64,000 nt of DNA from an uncultured Mucilaginibacter sp. (GCF_903893715.1 NZ_CAITNG010000004.1:43645-107644), one strand, 5' to 3'; shown: positions 34,678-43,169, counted from the stretch's first letter. The notes: generated by a model from the sequence alone, not told the origin. Translations and numbers: made by a program.

Positions 34678-36006
34678 ATGACCATCCTGATAAAACAAGC
34701 GACTGTAGTAAACGAAGGCAAACAATTTGTGGCTGATGTATTGGTAAAAGATGGCTTTATTGAACGGATAGATGGCAGTATTAACCAAGCTGCCGATACG
34801 GTAATTGATGCCGAAGGCTTATTCCTGTTGCCGGGGATGATAGACGATCAGGTGCATTTTCGTGAGCCGGGGTTAACGCATAAGGCCAATATCTATACCG
34901 AATCTCGGGCGGCGGTGGCGGGTGGTATCACATCGTTTATGGAAATGCCCAATACGGTACCCAATACACTGACTCAGGAATTGCTGGCGGACAAATATGC
35001 CATAGCCGCCAAAACCTCGTTGGCCAACTATTCCTTTTTTATGGGTGCATCCAACGATAACCTGGACGAGGTGTTGCGTACCGACGCAAAGAATGTTTGC
35101 GGGATCAAGGTATTTATGGGCTCATCAACCGGGAATATGCTGGTGGACAACCCGAATACGCTGGAAAACCTGTTCAGCAAATGCCCGATGCTGATTGCTA
35201 CGCATTGCGAGGATGAGGCAACCATCAAAAACAACCTGGCGCATTACAAAGCATTGTATGGGGATCACATCACCATTGAAATGCACCCCAAGATACGCAG
35301 TGCTGAAGCTTGCTACCTATCGTCGAGTATGGCGGTGGAATTGGCGAAGAAGCATAACACGCGGCTACATATTTTGCATATCTCTACCGAAAGGGAAACG
35401 CATTTGTTTGATAATACCGTCCCGCTAAAGGATAAAAAGATAACCGCCGAAGCCTGCGTACACCACCTGTGGTTTAGCGATACGGATTACCTCACCAAGG
35501 GCAACTTCATCAAATGGAACCCCGCCGTGAAGACGGCGGAAGACCGGGCCGGTATTTTAAAAGCGGTGCTAGACGGGCACATCGACATCATCGCTACCGA
35601 CCATGCGCCACATACCATTGAAGAAAAAGCACAGCCTTATTTGGAAGCGCCGTCGGGCGGACCATTGGTGCAACATGCTTTACCTGCTTTGCTCGAAATG
35701 TACCATCAGGGCAAATTAACATTGGAACAAATAGTTGAAAAAACAGCGCGTAACCCTGCTATCTGCTTCAATATTGAAAAGCGCGGTTACCTGCGTGAAG
35801 GTTACTGGGCAGATATGGTGTTAGTTGATTTGAACTCGCCCTTGACTGTTAACAAAGAAAATATATTGTACAAATGCGGATGGAGCCCGTTTGAGGGGCA
35901 GGTGTTTAAATCGTCCATACGGCATACCATTGTTTCGGGTAATTTGGTTTGGAGCGAGGGTGGGTTTGTAGGGGATGTGAGTGGGAAGAGGTTGGGGTTT
36001 GTTTAG
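34678..36006 (+). CDS. pyrC: Dihydroorotase
   Basis: 442 residues of the amidohydrolase superfamily (type I DHOase/allantoinase-like). Seen are [52 protein letters not shown], and ATDHAPHT. The enzyme closes carbamoyl aspartate to dihydroorotate in pyrimidine synthesis. The usual HxH metal pair near the start reads QVH here, so the first His is Gln; similar sequences occur in Bacteroidota. The start ATG lies in the last copy of an acacccat repeat. The stop codon abuts the first REP of the RAYT unit. Confidence 0.92.
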   Translation: MTILIKQATVVNEGKQFVADVLVKDGFIERIDGSINQAADTVIDAEGLFLLPGMIDDQVHFREPGLTHKANIYTESRAAVAGGITSFMEMPNTVPNTLTQELLADKYAIAAKTSLANYSFFMGASNDNLDEVLRTDAKNVCGIKVFMGSSTGNMLVDNPNTLENLFSKCPMLIATHCEDEATIKNNLAHYKALYGDHITIEMHPKIRSAEACYLSSSMAVELAKKHNTRLHILHISTERETHLFDNTVPLKDKKITAEACVHHLWFSDTDYLTKGNFIKWNPAVKTAEDRAGILKAVLDGHIDIIATDHAPHTIEEKAQPYLEAPSGGPLVQHALPALLEMYHQGKLTLEQIVEKTARNPAICFNIEKRGYLREGYWADMVLVDLNSPLTVNKENILYKCGWSPFEGQVFKSSIRHTIVSGNLVWSEGGFVGDVSGKRLGFV

Positions 36007-36055
36007 GCCAGAGGCCTAAGGATAGTTAGTCACGAGCGATGACGCTCGCGCCAGC
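36007..36055 (+). repeat. REP palindrome, forward copy upstream of RAYT
   Basis: Begins gccagaggcct, then aaggatagttagtcacgag, then cgatgacgctcgcgccagc. It starts directly after the TAG stop of pyrC. Confidence 0.75.
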
Positions 36056-36081
36056 TACTCCAACCAACAACCAATAAAAAA

Positions 36082-36133
36082 CGCTGGCGCGAGGCTCTGC
36101 CTCGTGACTTGCTATTACCAGGCCTCCGGCCTG
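36082..36133 (-). repeat. REP palindrome, inverted copy upstream of RAYT
   Basis: Reverse-orientation copy (cgctggcgcgaggctctgcc, then tcgtgac and ggcctccggcctg), 11 bp before the RAYT start. Confidence 0.75.
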
Positions 36134-36144
36134 TATTTAAATGA

Positions 36145-36672
36145 ATGTCGGAAAAGTATAAAACATATCCGGGTGGTTTATTTTTTGTAACGCTAACCGT
36201 AGTTGGCTGGATAGATGTATTTACTCGGCGTGAATATGCTGATGAGATTATCAAGAACCTGAACTATTGTATCAAAAACAAAGGGTTAAAGGTATATGCT
36301 TTTTGCATAATGCCAAGCCATATCCACATGGTCGCTTCGTCGGAAGGTTTATTGAGTGATATTTTGCGGGATTTCAAAAGTTATACTTCAAAACAGATCA
36401 TTCAACAAATACAGGACAGCTTTGAAGAAAGCAGGAAAGAATGGCTGTTATATATGTTCAAGTTTTATGCAAACAACAATAAGCATAATGCTGAATATCA
36501 ATTTTGGCAGCAACATAATCACCCTATTGATTTGTTTACTGCGAAAGTCATTGATCAAAAGATAAATTATATACATGATAATCCTGTAAATGCGGGTTTG
36601 GTTACGGAAGCGCGTTGCTATGTTTTTAGTAGTGCAAACGCGGATACAGAGTTATTGCTTGAGCGAGATTAG
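36145..36672 (+). CDS. REP-associated tyrosine transposase (RAYT, IS200/IS605-like)
   Basis: 175 residues of the Y1/HUH transposase superfamily: YPGGLFFVTLTVVGW at the start, the HUH motif MPSHIHMVASS at about residues 54-64, and the Tyr-containing RDFKSYTSKQII helix after it; the end has INYIHDNPVNAGLV. RAYTs are domesticated, usually single-copy, and act on REP palindromes. The gene is flanked on both sides by such palindromes, and its TAG stop abuts the downstream REP. The gene is complete. Confidence 0.9.
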   Translation: MSEKYKTYPGGLFFVTLTVVGWIDVFTRREYADEIIKNLNYCIKNKGLKVYAFCIMPSHIHMVASSEGLLSDILRDFKSYTSKQIIQQIQDSFEESRKEWLLYMFKFYANNNKHNAEYQFWQQHNHPIDLFTAKVIDQKINYIHDNPVNAGLVTEARCYVFSSANADTELLLERD

Positions 36673-36721
36673 GCCGGAGGCCTGGGGATAGTTAGTCACG
36701 AGGCAGAGCCTCGCGCCAGCG
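36673..36721 (+). repeat. REP palindrome, forward copy downstream of RAYT
   Basis: gccggaggcctggggatagt, then tagtcacgaggcagagcct, then cgcgccagcg. It starts directly after the RAYT stop. Confidence 0.75.
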
Positions 36722-36783
36722 AATGTTTTCTGCGGCATCGCATTGCTGCGATGCCACAGGGGTTAATGCTCTTTGAAATTATT

Positions 36784-38964
36784 TTACTCTCCCGGATGAT
36801 ATTGTCGCTCCACATGCTTTAACACATCGGCTTTGTAAAACAGTACGTCTTTAAACTGACCGTCGACATACATCTGGGCCTGGTCGGTGAAGTGTTTGGA
36901 CGATGGGTCGAAGGATTGGCCGCCGGTAATCAAGCTTTTGGCTTTGATGGTTTTGCCGAACTCGACCGCGGCGATAAAGCTGTTGCCCGAATAACCATAA
37001 CGCTTTTCTGTACCGGGCATTTGGCGGCTAACGAATGAAGGCAACTGCCCGAAGGCGGATGACACCTGCCCTACCGGTATGCTGGGCTGCTTATCATCAA
37101 ATTTGCCGTCGGCAAGGCGCTGGTAGCGGTTGATATCGCCCCATTGTACTTTCCAGGTGCCGTATTTAGCTTTCAGGTCGGTGAGTGTTTTTACAAAATA
37201 GCGTAGTTGCAGTTGGCGGTCGATGGTTTTTGCCATAGTGGCGATGCGTTCGGTGGCATAGGTGCCTTCTTCCACAGTTTTGGCTTTGGGCATTTGCTCG
37301 GCCATCATGGTATTGCCCCAAAGCACGGCCAGTGTAGTTGCCACCGATGTTGCCGATGACCGCTTGTCCCAACTTTGCAATGCCTTAAAAGGTTCGGCCA
37401 GTTCGTTCTTTACCGAGTCGTCGCTTTGTTCGTAAACCCGAAACAGGGGTGGCAGCATCACATCGAAAGCGGCGAGGTATTTGTCATAGCCTTTGGCTAT
37501 CAGGCTATCCAGTGTCAGTTTTTTGGCGTTACTCAATAAGCTGATGGCATTTACCCCGCGGAAATTTTGCCCATCGGGCGCCATATAGGCCGGGTATTTG
37601 GTTTTATCGGGACTACTTTTTCCTGCGGCTGCATAAGGCGTGGCGTTACAGTTTTGGATAAAGCCGGAGGCAGGGTTGTATACATGTACAATCTCATCGA
37701 GCGGGTATACCCCTTGCCATTCGGTAGCGGGTGTGGTACCATCCACCGGTAAGGTCCAGTCGTATTTGGGGTCGCGTTTGGGTACGAAGTTGCCGTACCA
37801 CAGCGCAGTATTGCCTTTATCATCGGCATACACAGTGTTGTTGGTGGCGTTGGACAGCAGGTCCATGGCCTTTTTATATTCGTCGAAGTTATTGGCTTTG
37901 GTAATTTGCCATGATTCGAGCAGGGCATTGAACGAGCGATTGTTGGCTTTAAGGGCCAGCCATTTGCCATCGCGGCTACCCATAACAGGGCCGTGGTGGG
38001 TATACCAGGTTTTGAAGATTGATTGCTGAAGCTGCCCGTCCTTTTTATAACGAACGATGGTTTGCTGCGACGTTAAGGGTTTTGATTGGCCGTTGTACTC
38101 ATAAACAAAGCCGTCGCCTTGTTTGCTTACTTTTTCGGCGTACAGGTCGGCAACGTCGGCATTACTGGTGGTATGCATCCAGCCGCAGTGCAGGTTAAAG
38201 CCCTGGTATACGAAGAACTGGCCCCAGGTCACCGCGCCATAAACGTGCAAGCCTTCTTCGCTTACCATTTCAACCTCGGAACGGAAATAGAAGGGCACGT
38301 GAGGATTTATCCACAACAATGCACTTCCAGTTGCCGATTTGATTGGCGATATGGCAAAACCGTTGGATCCTGTCTCGCGCAGCTCTTCGTTTGGTTCGCC
38401 GGCGTAGCCCATCAGTTGGCCGTTTCCGCCGTAAAAGGTTTGCACATCGCGCACGGTAGCACCGCCGGTTATGGTAGCACCTACGCTGCCATCGGTAAAC
38501 ATAAGGGCGTACCATGGTTTAAAATTGGTCAACGCATCGGGTTTAACTTCGGGGTGTTTGTACAGGTAGTAGTTCACGCCATCCGCGAAAGCGTCCATTA
38601 GCTTTTTGAAATAGGGAGGGGAAACTTGGTAGTCTTTTATGGCATCCGTGGTGTCTTCGGCAAGGCGCATCAGCAGGTCGTTGTAAACGGCGCTTTGACC
38701 ATCAACTTCGGCAGTTCGGCCTAACACGCTGAGGTAGTTGCGTTCCACGCCTCTAAAATTATCCTCACATTCGCTATAAAGCAGGCCAAAAACTACATCG
38801 GCATCGGTTTTCGCGTAGATGTGCGGAATACCCCAAGTATCGCGGATGATGGTGACGCGTTTTGATGTGGCTTCGCAACGGGCTATATCAATGTTGGATA
38901 GTTTTTGCGCCGAACAAAATGCAGGCAACAGGAACAGAACTATAACGGTATATTTTAAAAGCAT
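36784..38964 (-). CDS. Penicillin acylase family protein (Ntn-hydrolase)
   Basis: 726 residues with a signal peptide (FCSAQ). The Ntn-hydrolase nucleophile Ser200 in ETGSNGFAISP marks the junction where the precursor cleaves itself into alpha and beta chains. Also typical are RDTWGIPHIYAKTDADVVFG, HGPVMGSRDG, and NATNNTVYADDKGN. Enzymes of this family hydrolyse amide bonds of beta-lactams, acyl-homoserine lactones (PvdQ, AiiD) or related amides in the periplasm. The substrate cannot be read from the sequence. Confidence 0.9.
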   Translation of the reverse strand: MLLKYTVIVLFLLPAFCSAQKLSNIDIARCEATSKRVTIIRDTWGIPHIYAKTDADVVFGLLYSECEDNFRGVERNYLSVLGRTAEVDGQSAVYNDLLMRLAEDTTDAIKDYQVSPPYFKKLMDAFADGVNYYLYKHPEVKPDALTNFKPWYALMFTDGSVGATITGGATVRDVQTFYGGNGQLMGYAGEPNEELRETGSNGFAISPIKSATGSALLWINPHVPFYFRSEVEMVSEEGLHVYGAVTWGQFFVYQGFNLHCGWMHTTSNADVADLYAEKVSKQGDGFVYEYNGQSKPLTSQQTIVRYKKDGQLQQSIFKTWYTHHGPVMGSRDGKWLALKANNRSFNALLESWQITKANNFDEYKKAMDLLSNATNNTVYADDKGNTALWYGNFVPKRDPKYDWTLPVDGTTPATEWQGVYPLDEIVHVYNPASGFIQNCNATPYAAAGKSSPDKTKYPAYMAPDGQNFRGVNAISLLSNAKKLTLDSLIAKGYDKYLAAFDVMLPPLFRVYEQSDDSVKNELAEPFKALQSWDKRSSATSVATTLAVLWGNTMMAEQMPKAKTVEEGTYATERIATMAKTIDRQLQLRYFVKTLTDLKAKYGTWKVQWGDINRYQRLADGKFDDKQPSIPVGQVSSAFGQLPSFVSRQMPGTEKRYGYSGNSFIAAVEFGKTIKAKSLITGGQSFDPSSKHFTDQAQMYVDGQFKDVLFYKADVLKHVERQYHPGE

Positions 38965-39019
38965 AAAGAACTTTTTATTTAGAAAATGTAAATTAGTAAA
39001 AAATCAACAATAAAAAACA

Positions 39020-39760
39020 ATGCACGACAAAGAACTTAAACATGACTTAGAAAAGGTATTTGAGTTGGAACGGGTAATCCTGTTCAGCGATGCTGTATTT
39101 GCCATTATCATCACCATAATGGTGCTCGATGTAAGGCTGGAGTCGCCTGCCGGAGGCTTTGCAAACGCAAATCCAGACGTGGTAAAGGAAGCTATTATTC
39201 ATTCGCTTACGAAGCTTGGGGGATATGCACTCAGCTTTTTTCTGGTTAGCAGGTTTTGGGTAAGGCATTTAAGAATTTTCAAAACCCTACGCGACTATGA
39301 TATTCCATTGGTTGTGCGCAACTTGATGTTTTTGTTTGTTATTTCGCTTTTCCCTTTTGCTATTTCAATTATATGGGGGACAATTTCTTCAAAAAATTAC
39401 TTTGGGCTGGATGTTTATATTACCATTTTTCTTGCAGCAACCATCGTGCAGACAGCCGTTATACAATATATTGTAAAACACAAGCAAAGCCTTTGTTTTA
39501 CGCCCCAAAACGTTGAAGATATACTGCAATGGAAAGTTCAAAAACTTAATTTTTTCCTCACGCCTATTTCGCTTATTTTACTTGCAGTGTTTAATTTTAT
39601 TGGGTATATTGAATTGGCACCATACATAATTGTACTGCAAGTTTTTGTATTGAGGCGACTGCAAAGTAAATACTATCCAAAAAACAGCCCCGTTAGAATA
39701 AAAAGCTTGTTTAAAAGGAGCAAAGGGGCTCAAAAAGTTTTAGTTGAAACTGTAGATTGA
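39020..39760 (+). CDS. TMEM175-family potassium channel (DUF1211)
   Basis: 246 residues with six helices. The hallmark of the family, R-x(3)-FSDAVFAI at the first helix (ERVILFSDAVFAIIITIMVL), lines the ion pore in bacterial TMEM175 channels. The C-terminus is a basic cytoplasmic tail. The inner-membrane channel conducts K+ in characterised members. It is divergent from the acylase gene; the next gene starts 54 bp on. Confidence 0.88.
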   Translation: MHDKELKHDLEKVFELERVILFSDAVFAIIITIMVLDVRLESPAGGFANANPDVVKEAIIHSLTKLGGYALSFFLVSRFWVRHLRIFKTLRDYDIPLVVRNLMFLFVISLFPFAISIIWGTISSKNYFGLDVYITIFLAATIVQTAVIQYIVKHKQSLCFTPQNVEDILQWKVQKLNFFLTPISLILLAVFNFIGYIELAPYIIVLQVFVLRRLQSKYYPKNSPVRIKSLFKRSKGAQKVLVETVD

Positions 39761-39814
39761 ATGTTCAATGTTTTATTTATATTTGATTATCAAATCATTA
39801 AAAACACAGATTCC

Positions 39815-40147
39815 ATGAAAAAGTATCTTTTGTTATTTGCGATGACCTTATCGATAGGCGTTGCTTTGGCTGCGAAATTAACGGATGGACCGCTAACCGG
39901 TTATATTGGCGATTCGATGTGTGCGGCCGATGGGAAAGCCAATAGTGCCGCGCATGCAGCATGTGCAGTAAAATGTATAAAAGGTGGTGCCGCCGCGGTA
40001 TTGGTGGTGGGCGATAAAGTTTACAAAATAAGCAACCAGAAAGCTGTATTAAAATACGCCGGTAAAAAAGTAACCCTCGAAGGTAAAGTTACAGACGACA
40101 GTATTGAAGTAACCAAGGTGACGGAGGTTGCTGAAGTTAAGTCTTGA
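39815..40147 (+). CDS. Small exported protein with conserved Cys/His region
   Basis: 110 residues with a signal peptide (MTLSIGVALA). The mature part reads GYIGDSMCAADGK, AAHAACAVKCIKGGAAAV, then LVVGDKVYKI, with a beta-rich end (KVTLEGKVTDD). The C...H..C...C arrangement recurs in small periplasmic proteins of several phyla and could bind a metal; no function is established. ATG at 39815 is preferred to an upstream ATG at 39761 that would place 18 residues before the signal peptide. Its stop falls inside a heptad array. Confidence 0.65.
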   Translation: MKKYLLLFAMTLSIGVALAAKLTDGPLTGYIGDSMCAADGKANSAAHAACAVKCIKGGAAAVLVVGDKVYKISNQKAVLKYAGKKVTLEGKVTDDSIEVTKVTEVAEVKS

Positions 40148-40174
40148 GTCGAAAGTCCTAAGTCAAAAGTCTTT
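40140..40174. repeat. Heptad tandem array overlapping a gene end
   Basis: Five contiguous units AGTCTTG, AGTCGAA, AGTCCTA, AGTCAAA, AGTCTTT; the AGTC part is constant in all five. The first unit and one base of the second code for the last residues and stop of the small exported protein. Confidence 0.75.
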
Positions 40175-40261
40175 TAAAATAGTGAGTACCCTGCCGAATA
40201 TCGACAAGGGACTTTTTTATCATTTGCACCTGCCTATCGGCAGGATGTCATCTCTACATTA

Positions 40262-40879
40262 TCAGGCATCTTTTTTCCATTTGATGAAGCAGCCGATGGC
40301 TTTGGTACTATTGGTTTCGACAGATTTGCCGCTTAATAGAGCGTTTACCGCGTTCTCCACATATTTTGTATGTTTTGGGTTGGTGTTTTCTGTGTCATCA
40401 TCAATAGCGCCGATGTATTTTACCACATTGCCTTTATCAGTTTTTTGCAGGACAAATACGTGCGGGGTAGCTTTGGCACCATAGGTACGGGTAATGTCCT
40501 GTGTTTCATCGATGGTGTAAGGGAAGGTATATTTCTTCGCTTCGGCACGTTTTTTCATATTGTCGAACGAATCTTCGGGGATAGCAACCGGGTCGTTGGG
40601 GCTTATAGCAATTACCGGGTAACCTTTGGCTGCGTACATTTTATCGAGGTCCATAATGCGGCTTTCGTAAGCTTTGGCATATGGGCAATGGTTACAGGTA
40701 AACACGACTATAAAACCTTTGGCCGATTTGTAATTAGCCAGCGAAACGATCTTACCGTCTACGCTTTTTAGTTTAAAATCGGTGGCTACATCGCCGACTT
40801 TGTAACCTGTAGCAGGGTCGGCTGTCCAGGCTACCAGCCCGGTAACAGCGAGGGTGAGTACAAAAAGGAACTTTTTCAT
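40262..40879 (-). CDS. Thioredoxin-like (redoxin) exported protein
   Basis: 205 residues with a signal peptide (about 18 residues) and a redoxin fold: GDVATDFKLKSVDGKIV, FTCNHCPYAKAYE (CxxC active site at about 60), VIAISPND, GAKATPHVFVL. It is of the AhpC/TSA-like 'thioredoxin family' with a CNHC site, probably a periplasmic thiol oxidoreductase. The cis-Pro loop TPH is present. The gene is separate from the TlpA-like gene downstream. Confidence 0.87.
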   Translation of the reverse strand: MKKFLFVLTLAVTGLVAWTADPATGYKVGDVATDFKLKSVDGKIVSLANYKSAKGFIVVFTCNHCPYAKAYESRIMDLDKMYAAKGYPVIAISPNDPVAIPEDSFDNMKKRAEAKKYTFPYTIDETQDITRTYGAKATPHVFVLQKTDKGNVVKYIGAIDDDTENTNPKHTKYVENAVNALLSGKSVETNSTKAIGCFIKWKKDA

Positions 40880-40910
40880 GGTGATTGATTTTTATATGTA
40901 AATATAACTA

Positions 40911-41309
40911 TTAGCTCTCCAGCGGATTAGTGACATCAATAGGATTTGTCCCTGATGATTTTTTTGGTTTAAAAAGAAAGAAGATTGCTGTTATTCTCAA
41001 CCCATATTCTATAGCCAGAACTATATAAGCTACGAAACCTGCTATTGGCAAAATGTAAATAGCTCCGGCAATTGCATCGAACAAATAATAAAGGGTTATT
41101 ATTGTATACACCCATTTGGCCCATTTGTATCCTTTTCTTATCAAGATTGCGGATGCCATAAAAAAAGTAGCCGGAATCAATAAATCAATCCAATAGTAAA
41201 TATCGGTCGAAAGGCTCCCGAATAAAAATAGGCTAATTATGTATATCACCAATGATAAAAAAATCAGGTTGGATGCCTTTTTTGAATTATTGTTAACGTT
41301 CTTTGGCAT
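40911..41309 (-). CDS. Small membrane protein of unknown function
   Basis: 132 residues with four hydrophobic helices (LIFLSLVIYIISLFLFG; LLIPATFFMASAILI; VYTIITLYYLFDAIAGAI; GFVAYIVLAIEYGLRITAIF) and polar tails. It lies 3 bp downstream of the TlpA-like gene, so it is probably co-transcribed. Not recognised. Confidence 0.6.
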   Translation of the reverse strand: MPKNVNNNSKKASNLIFLSLVIYIISLFLFGSLSTDIYYWIDLLIPATFFMASAILIRKGYKWAKWVYTIITLYYLFDAIAGAIYILPIAGFVAYIVLAIEYGLRITAIFFLFKPKKSSGTNPIDVTNPLES

Positions 41310-41312
41310 GGA

Positions 41313-41795
41313 CTATTGATTATTTTGATATACTTTATTTAACTCAGCATAAGTAAACTCCTGTTCATAAAACTTACGGAAATGCTTTTTAGTATTTACG
41401 ACCAACGTGCCGGGTAAAGCGCCGCTCCAGTTTTTGTCGATACCGTCAATAAACGCCTGTTCGTTGGTCTTATCTGCCAAAAATACTTCGCACATAAATT
41501 TATGGGCTTTGGCGAAGGATTTTACTTCGGTCAGTTTCGATTTAAAATCCATACTGATCAATAATACTTTAACCGGCTTGTTTTTATAGGTGGCTTGTAA
41601 TTGCTCAAAATTTGGCAACTCCTTTACGCATGGCCCGCACCAGGTTGCCCAAAAGTTGACGATGTAAACAGTATCTGGGTTATTTACCCGCTTTTCTAAT
41701 TGCTGTAAACTCAACAGGTTTACGGTTTTCGACTGCGCAAATGCTCCCGAAAGGCATATGGTAAATAGAAAAACAAAAATGAAACGTAGCCGCAT
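41313..41795 (-). CDS. TlpA-like thiol:disulfide oxidoreductase
   Basis: 160 residues with a signal peptide (SGAFAQ) and a thioredoxin fold with active site FWATWCGPCVKELPNFEQL and cis-Pro loop GALPGTLVV. Such proteins reduce periplasmic disulfides, often for cytochrome c maturation. An exact -7 box (TATTTTTG, minus strand 41800-41807) ends five bases before the ATG. Confidence 0.9.
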   Translation of the reverse strand: MRLRFIFVFLFTICLSGAFAQSKTVNLLSLQQLEKRVNNPDTVYIVNFWATWCGPCVKELPNFEQLQATYKNKPVKVLLISMDFKSKLTEVKSFAKAHKFMCEVFLADKTNEQAFIDGIDKNWSGALPGTLVVNTKKHFRKFYEQEFTYAELNKVYQNNQ

Positions 41796-41799
41796 AGCA

Positions 41800-41807
41800 C
41801 AAAAATA
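41800..41807 (-). promoter_or_regulatory. Probable -7 box of the TlpA-like gene, leaderless
   Basis: TATTTTTG on the minus strand, in the 12-bp gap between sirtuin stop and TlpA-like ATG. Transcription would begin at about the ATG. Confidence 0.4.
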
Positions 41808-42497
41808 TCAAAAACTATCCATCAATCGGGCAACCAAAATGGGTAAACCTGCGGTTGCTTTTTTTTCAATTTTAACCAAATTGCTTACCCCATGAACCGG
41901 TGGTATTTTAGGATCGATAATGTATTTGGGGATATCATTGGGAACATAATTGATGAGTCCGGAAGCGGGATAAACCGCCAGTGATGAGCCTATCAGGATA
42001 AACGCATCGGCCATGCTGCAAATTTCGGCAGCGGTCTCTATCATGGGCACCTGTTCGCCAAACCAAACCACATGAGGCCGCAGTTGTGAACCTAATTCGC
42101 ATTTTTCGCCCATTTTCAGTTCCCAACCTTCTATGGGATAAGTGAGCGTGGCCCTCTTGCTGCTTTGCGAGCGGGTGATTATCCCATGCAAATGGATCAC
42201 ATTGGTTGAGCCTGCCCGCTCGTGCAGGTCGTCGATGTTTTGGGTGATGATGGTTACTTTGAACTTTTCTTCGAGTTTGGCAAGGGCATAATGGGCGGCA
42301 TTGGGTTGAGCCTCCAATACCGATTTGCGGCGCTGGTTGTAAAAATCCTGCACCAATACGGGGTTAATATACCAGGCATCGGGTGTTGCTACGTCTTCAA
42401 TATTGTATCCTTCCCAAAGGCCATCGCTGTCGCGAAAGGTTTTGAGGCCGCTTTCGGCACTGATGCCGGCACCGGTGAGGATGACTATATGTTCCAT
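41808..42497 (-). CDS. Sirtuin (NAD-dependent deacylase) lacking zinc cysteines
   Basis: 229 residues of the SIR2 family: GAGISAESGLKTFRDSDGLW, TQNIDDLHERAG with the catalytic HLHG, and HVVWFGEQVP. FYNQRR (about residues 67-72) has the Tyr-x-x-Arg pair that marks class III sirtuins (CobB/SIRT5), so desuccinylase/demalonylase activity is likely. The four zinc cysteines are gone: only KCELGSQLRP has one. -7 box TACTTTTG (42511-42518, minus) sits 14 bp before the ATG. Confidence 0.9.
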   Translation of the reverse strand: MEHIVILTGAGISAESGLKTFRDSDGLWEGYNIEDVATPDAWYINPVLVQDFYNQRRKSVLEAQPNAAHYALAKLEEKFKVTIITQNIDDLHERAGSTNVIHLHGIITRSQSSKRATLTYPIEGWELKMGEKCELGSQLRPHVVWFGEQVPMIETAAEICSMADAFILIGSSLAVYPASGLINYVPNDIPKYIIDPKIPPVHGVSNLVKIEKKATAGLPILVARLMDSF

Positions 42498-42510
42498 ATT
42501 GTAAAAATAT

Positions 42511-42518
42511 CAAAAGTA
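42511..42518 (-). promoter_or_regulatory. Probable -7 box of the sirtuin gene
   Basis: TACTTTTG on the minus strand, 14 bp before the start; leader of about 8 nt. Confidence 0.45.
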
Positions 42519-42544
42519 GCGATGGGTTTGAAACCGATCGCTAC
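42516..42544. repeat. Palindromic repeat (gcgatgggt family)
   Basis: gtagcgatgggtttgaaacc and gatcgctac form a hairpin with one mismatch. The same core occurs at 13831-13859 and 42557-42580. Confidence 0.6.
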
Positions 42545-42549
42545 CGGGC

Positions 42550-42580
42550 ATAAAAAAAGCGATGGGTAAACCCATCGCTT
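42550..42580 (-). terminator. Terminator of the B12-riboswitch operon
   Basis: Perfect stem aagcgatgggt/acccatcgctt (42557-42580); on the minus strand it is followed by seven T. It lies 20 bp past the stop of the small membrane protein at 42600. Confidence 0.8.
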
Positions 42581-42599
42581 CCTGTTTTATAGTTTGTTA

Positions 42600-43169
42600 T
42601 TAAACAGCCAGTTCTCGCTGGGTTTGTAATACGGTGTATTTGCGCTTGGCCAGTTCGAAACCGCCAAATAGTACAGCACAGAAAACAACGTTACCTGCTA
42701 TCATTTTAAGCTCGAAAGGTAATGCCGCCCTTAACGACTGCGCATAACCTGTCAACCCCGGCGAATATAGCGTACTGTTAAATGTAGTATCGGTAATTAG
42801 CCAATGCAACACTACAACACCAACCGAAGCCAGTAGAATGTTGGTTATATTTACTTTTTTGATCAGCGTACCTATAAATACCATTGCTGCAAAGCTGATG
42901 TAGACAACTACCGAGTTTGCGTACAAGCCGGTATGTTGGTATTTAAAGTAATTGATAAGCAGGTCGCTCATTAATAATACGGTCAATGGCACAAGGTAAG
43001 CTTTCCATTTATCAGAAAAGTAGGCCCCACCAAATAAAGCAACTGCGCCAACGGGTGTAAAATTTGCCCATGATACAATAGTACCGAGGCTGAATACGCG
43101 TGTTGCCGTTGCCAGCACGATCATTAAAATGAGTACACTGTTGCGGATGTTGATTTTTTGTAACGACAT
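42600..43169 (-). CDS. DUF6580-type membrane protein in a cobalamin operon
   Basis: 189 residues with five to six hydrophobic helices; FTPVGAVALFGGAYFSDKWK and the VLLMSDLLINYF segment fit the DUF6580 family of putative transport proteins. It lies 33 bp downstream of a BtuB-like receptor under a cobalamin riboswitch, so it is probably in the same operon. Overall it resembles the substrate-binding (S) component of ECF-type transporters. An inner-membrane cobalamin or cobalt uptake role is inferred from context only. Confidence 0.75.
   Translation of the reverse strand: MSLQKINIRNSVLILMIVLATATRVFSLGTIVSWANFTPVGAVALFGGAYFSDKWKAYLVPLTVLLMSDLLINYFKYQHTGLYANSVVVYISFAAMVFIGTLIKKVNITNILLASVGVVVLHWLITDTTFNSTLYSPGLTGYAQSLRAALPFELKMIAGNVVFCAVLFGGFELAKRKYTVLQTQRELAV

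Larger units (their letters stand above)
36007..36721. mobile_element. RAYT/REP unit
   Basis: A REP-associated transposase gene with REP palindromes on both sides. Upstream are a forward REP (36007-36055) and an inverted one (36082-36133); downstream is a forward REP (36673-36721). Shared parts are ggatagttagtcacgag, a GC-rich palindrome, and cgcgccagc. This is the layout of a REPtron or BIME-like unit. Confidence 0.75.
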
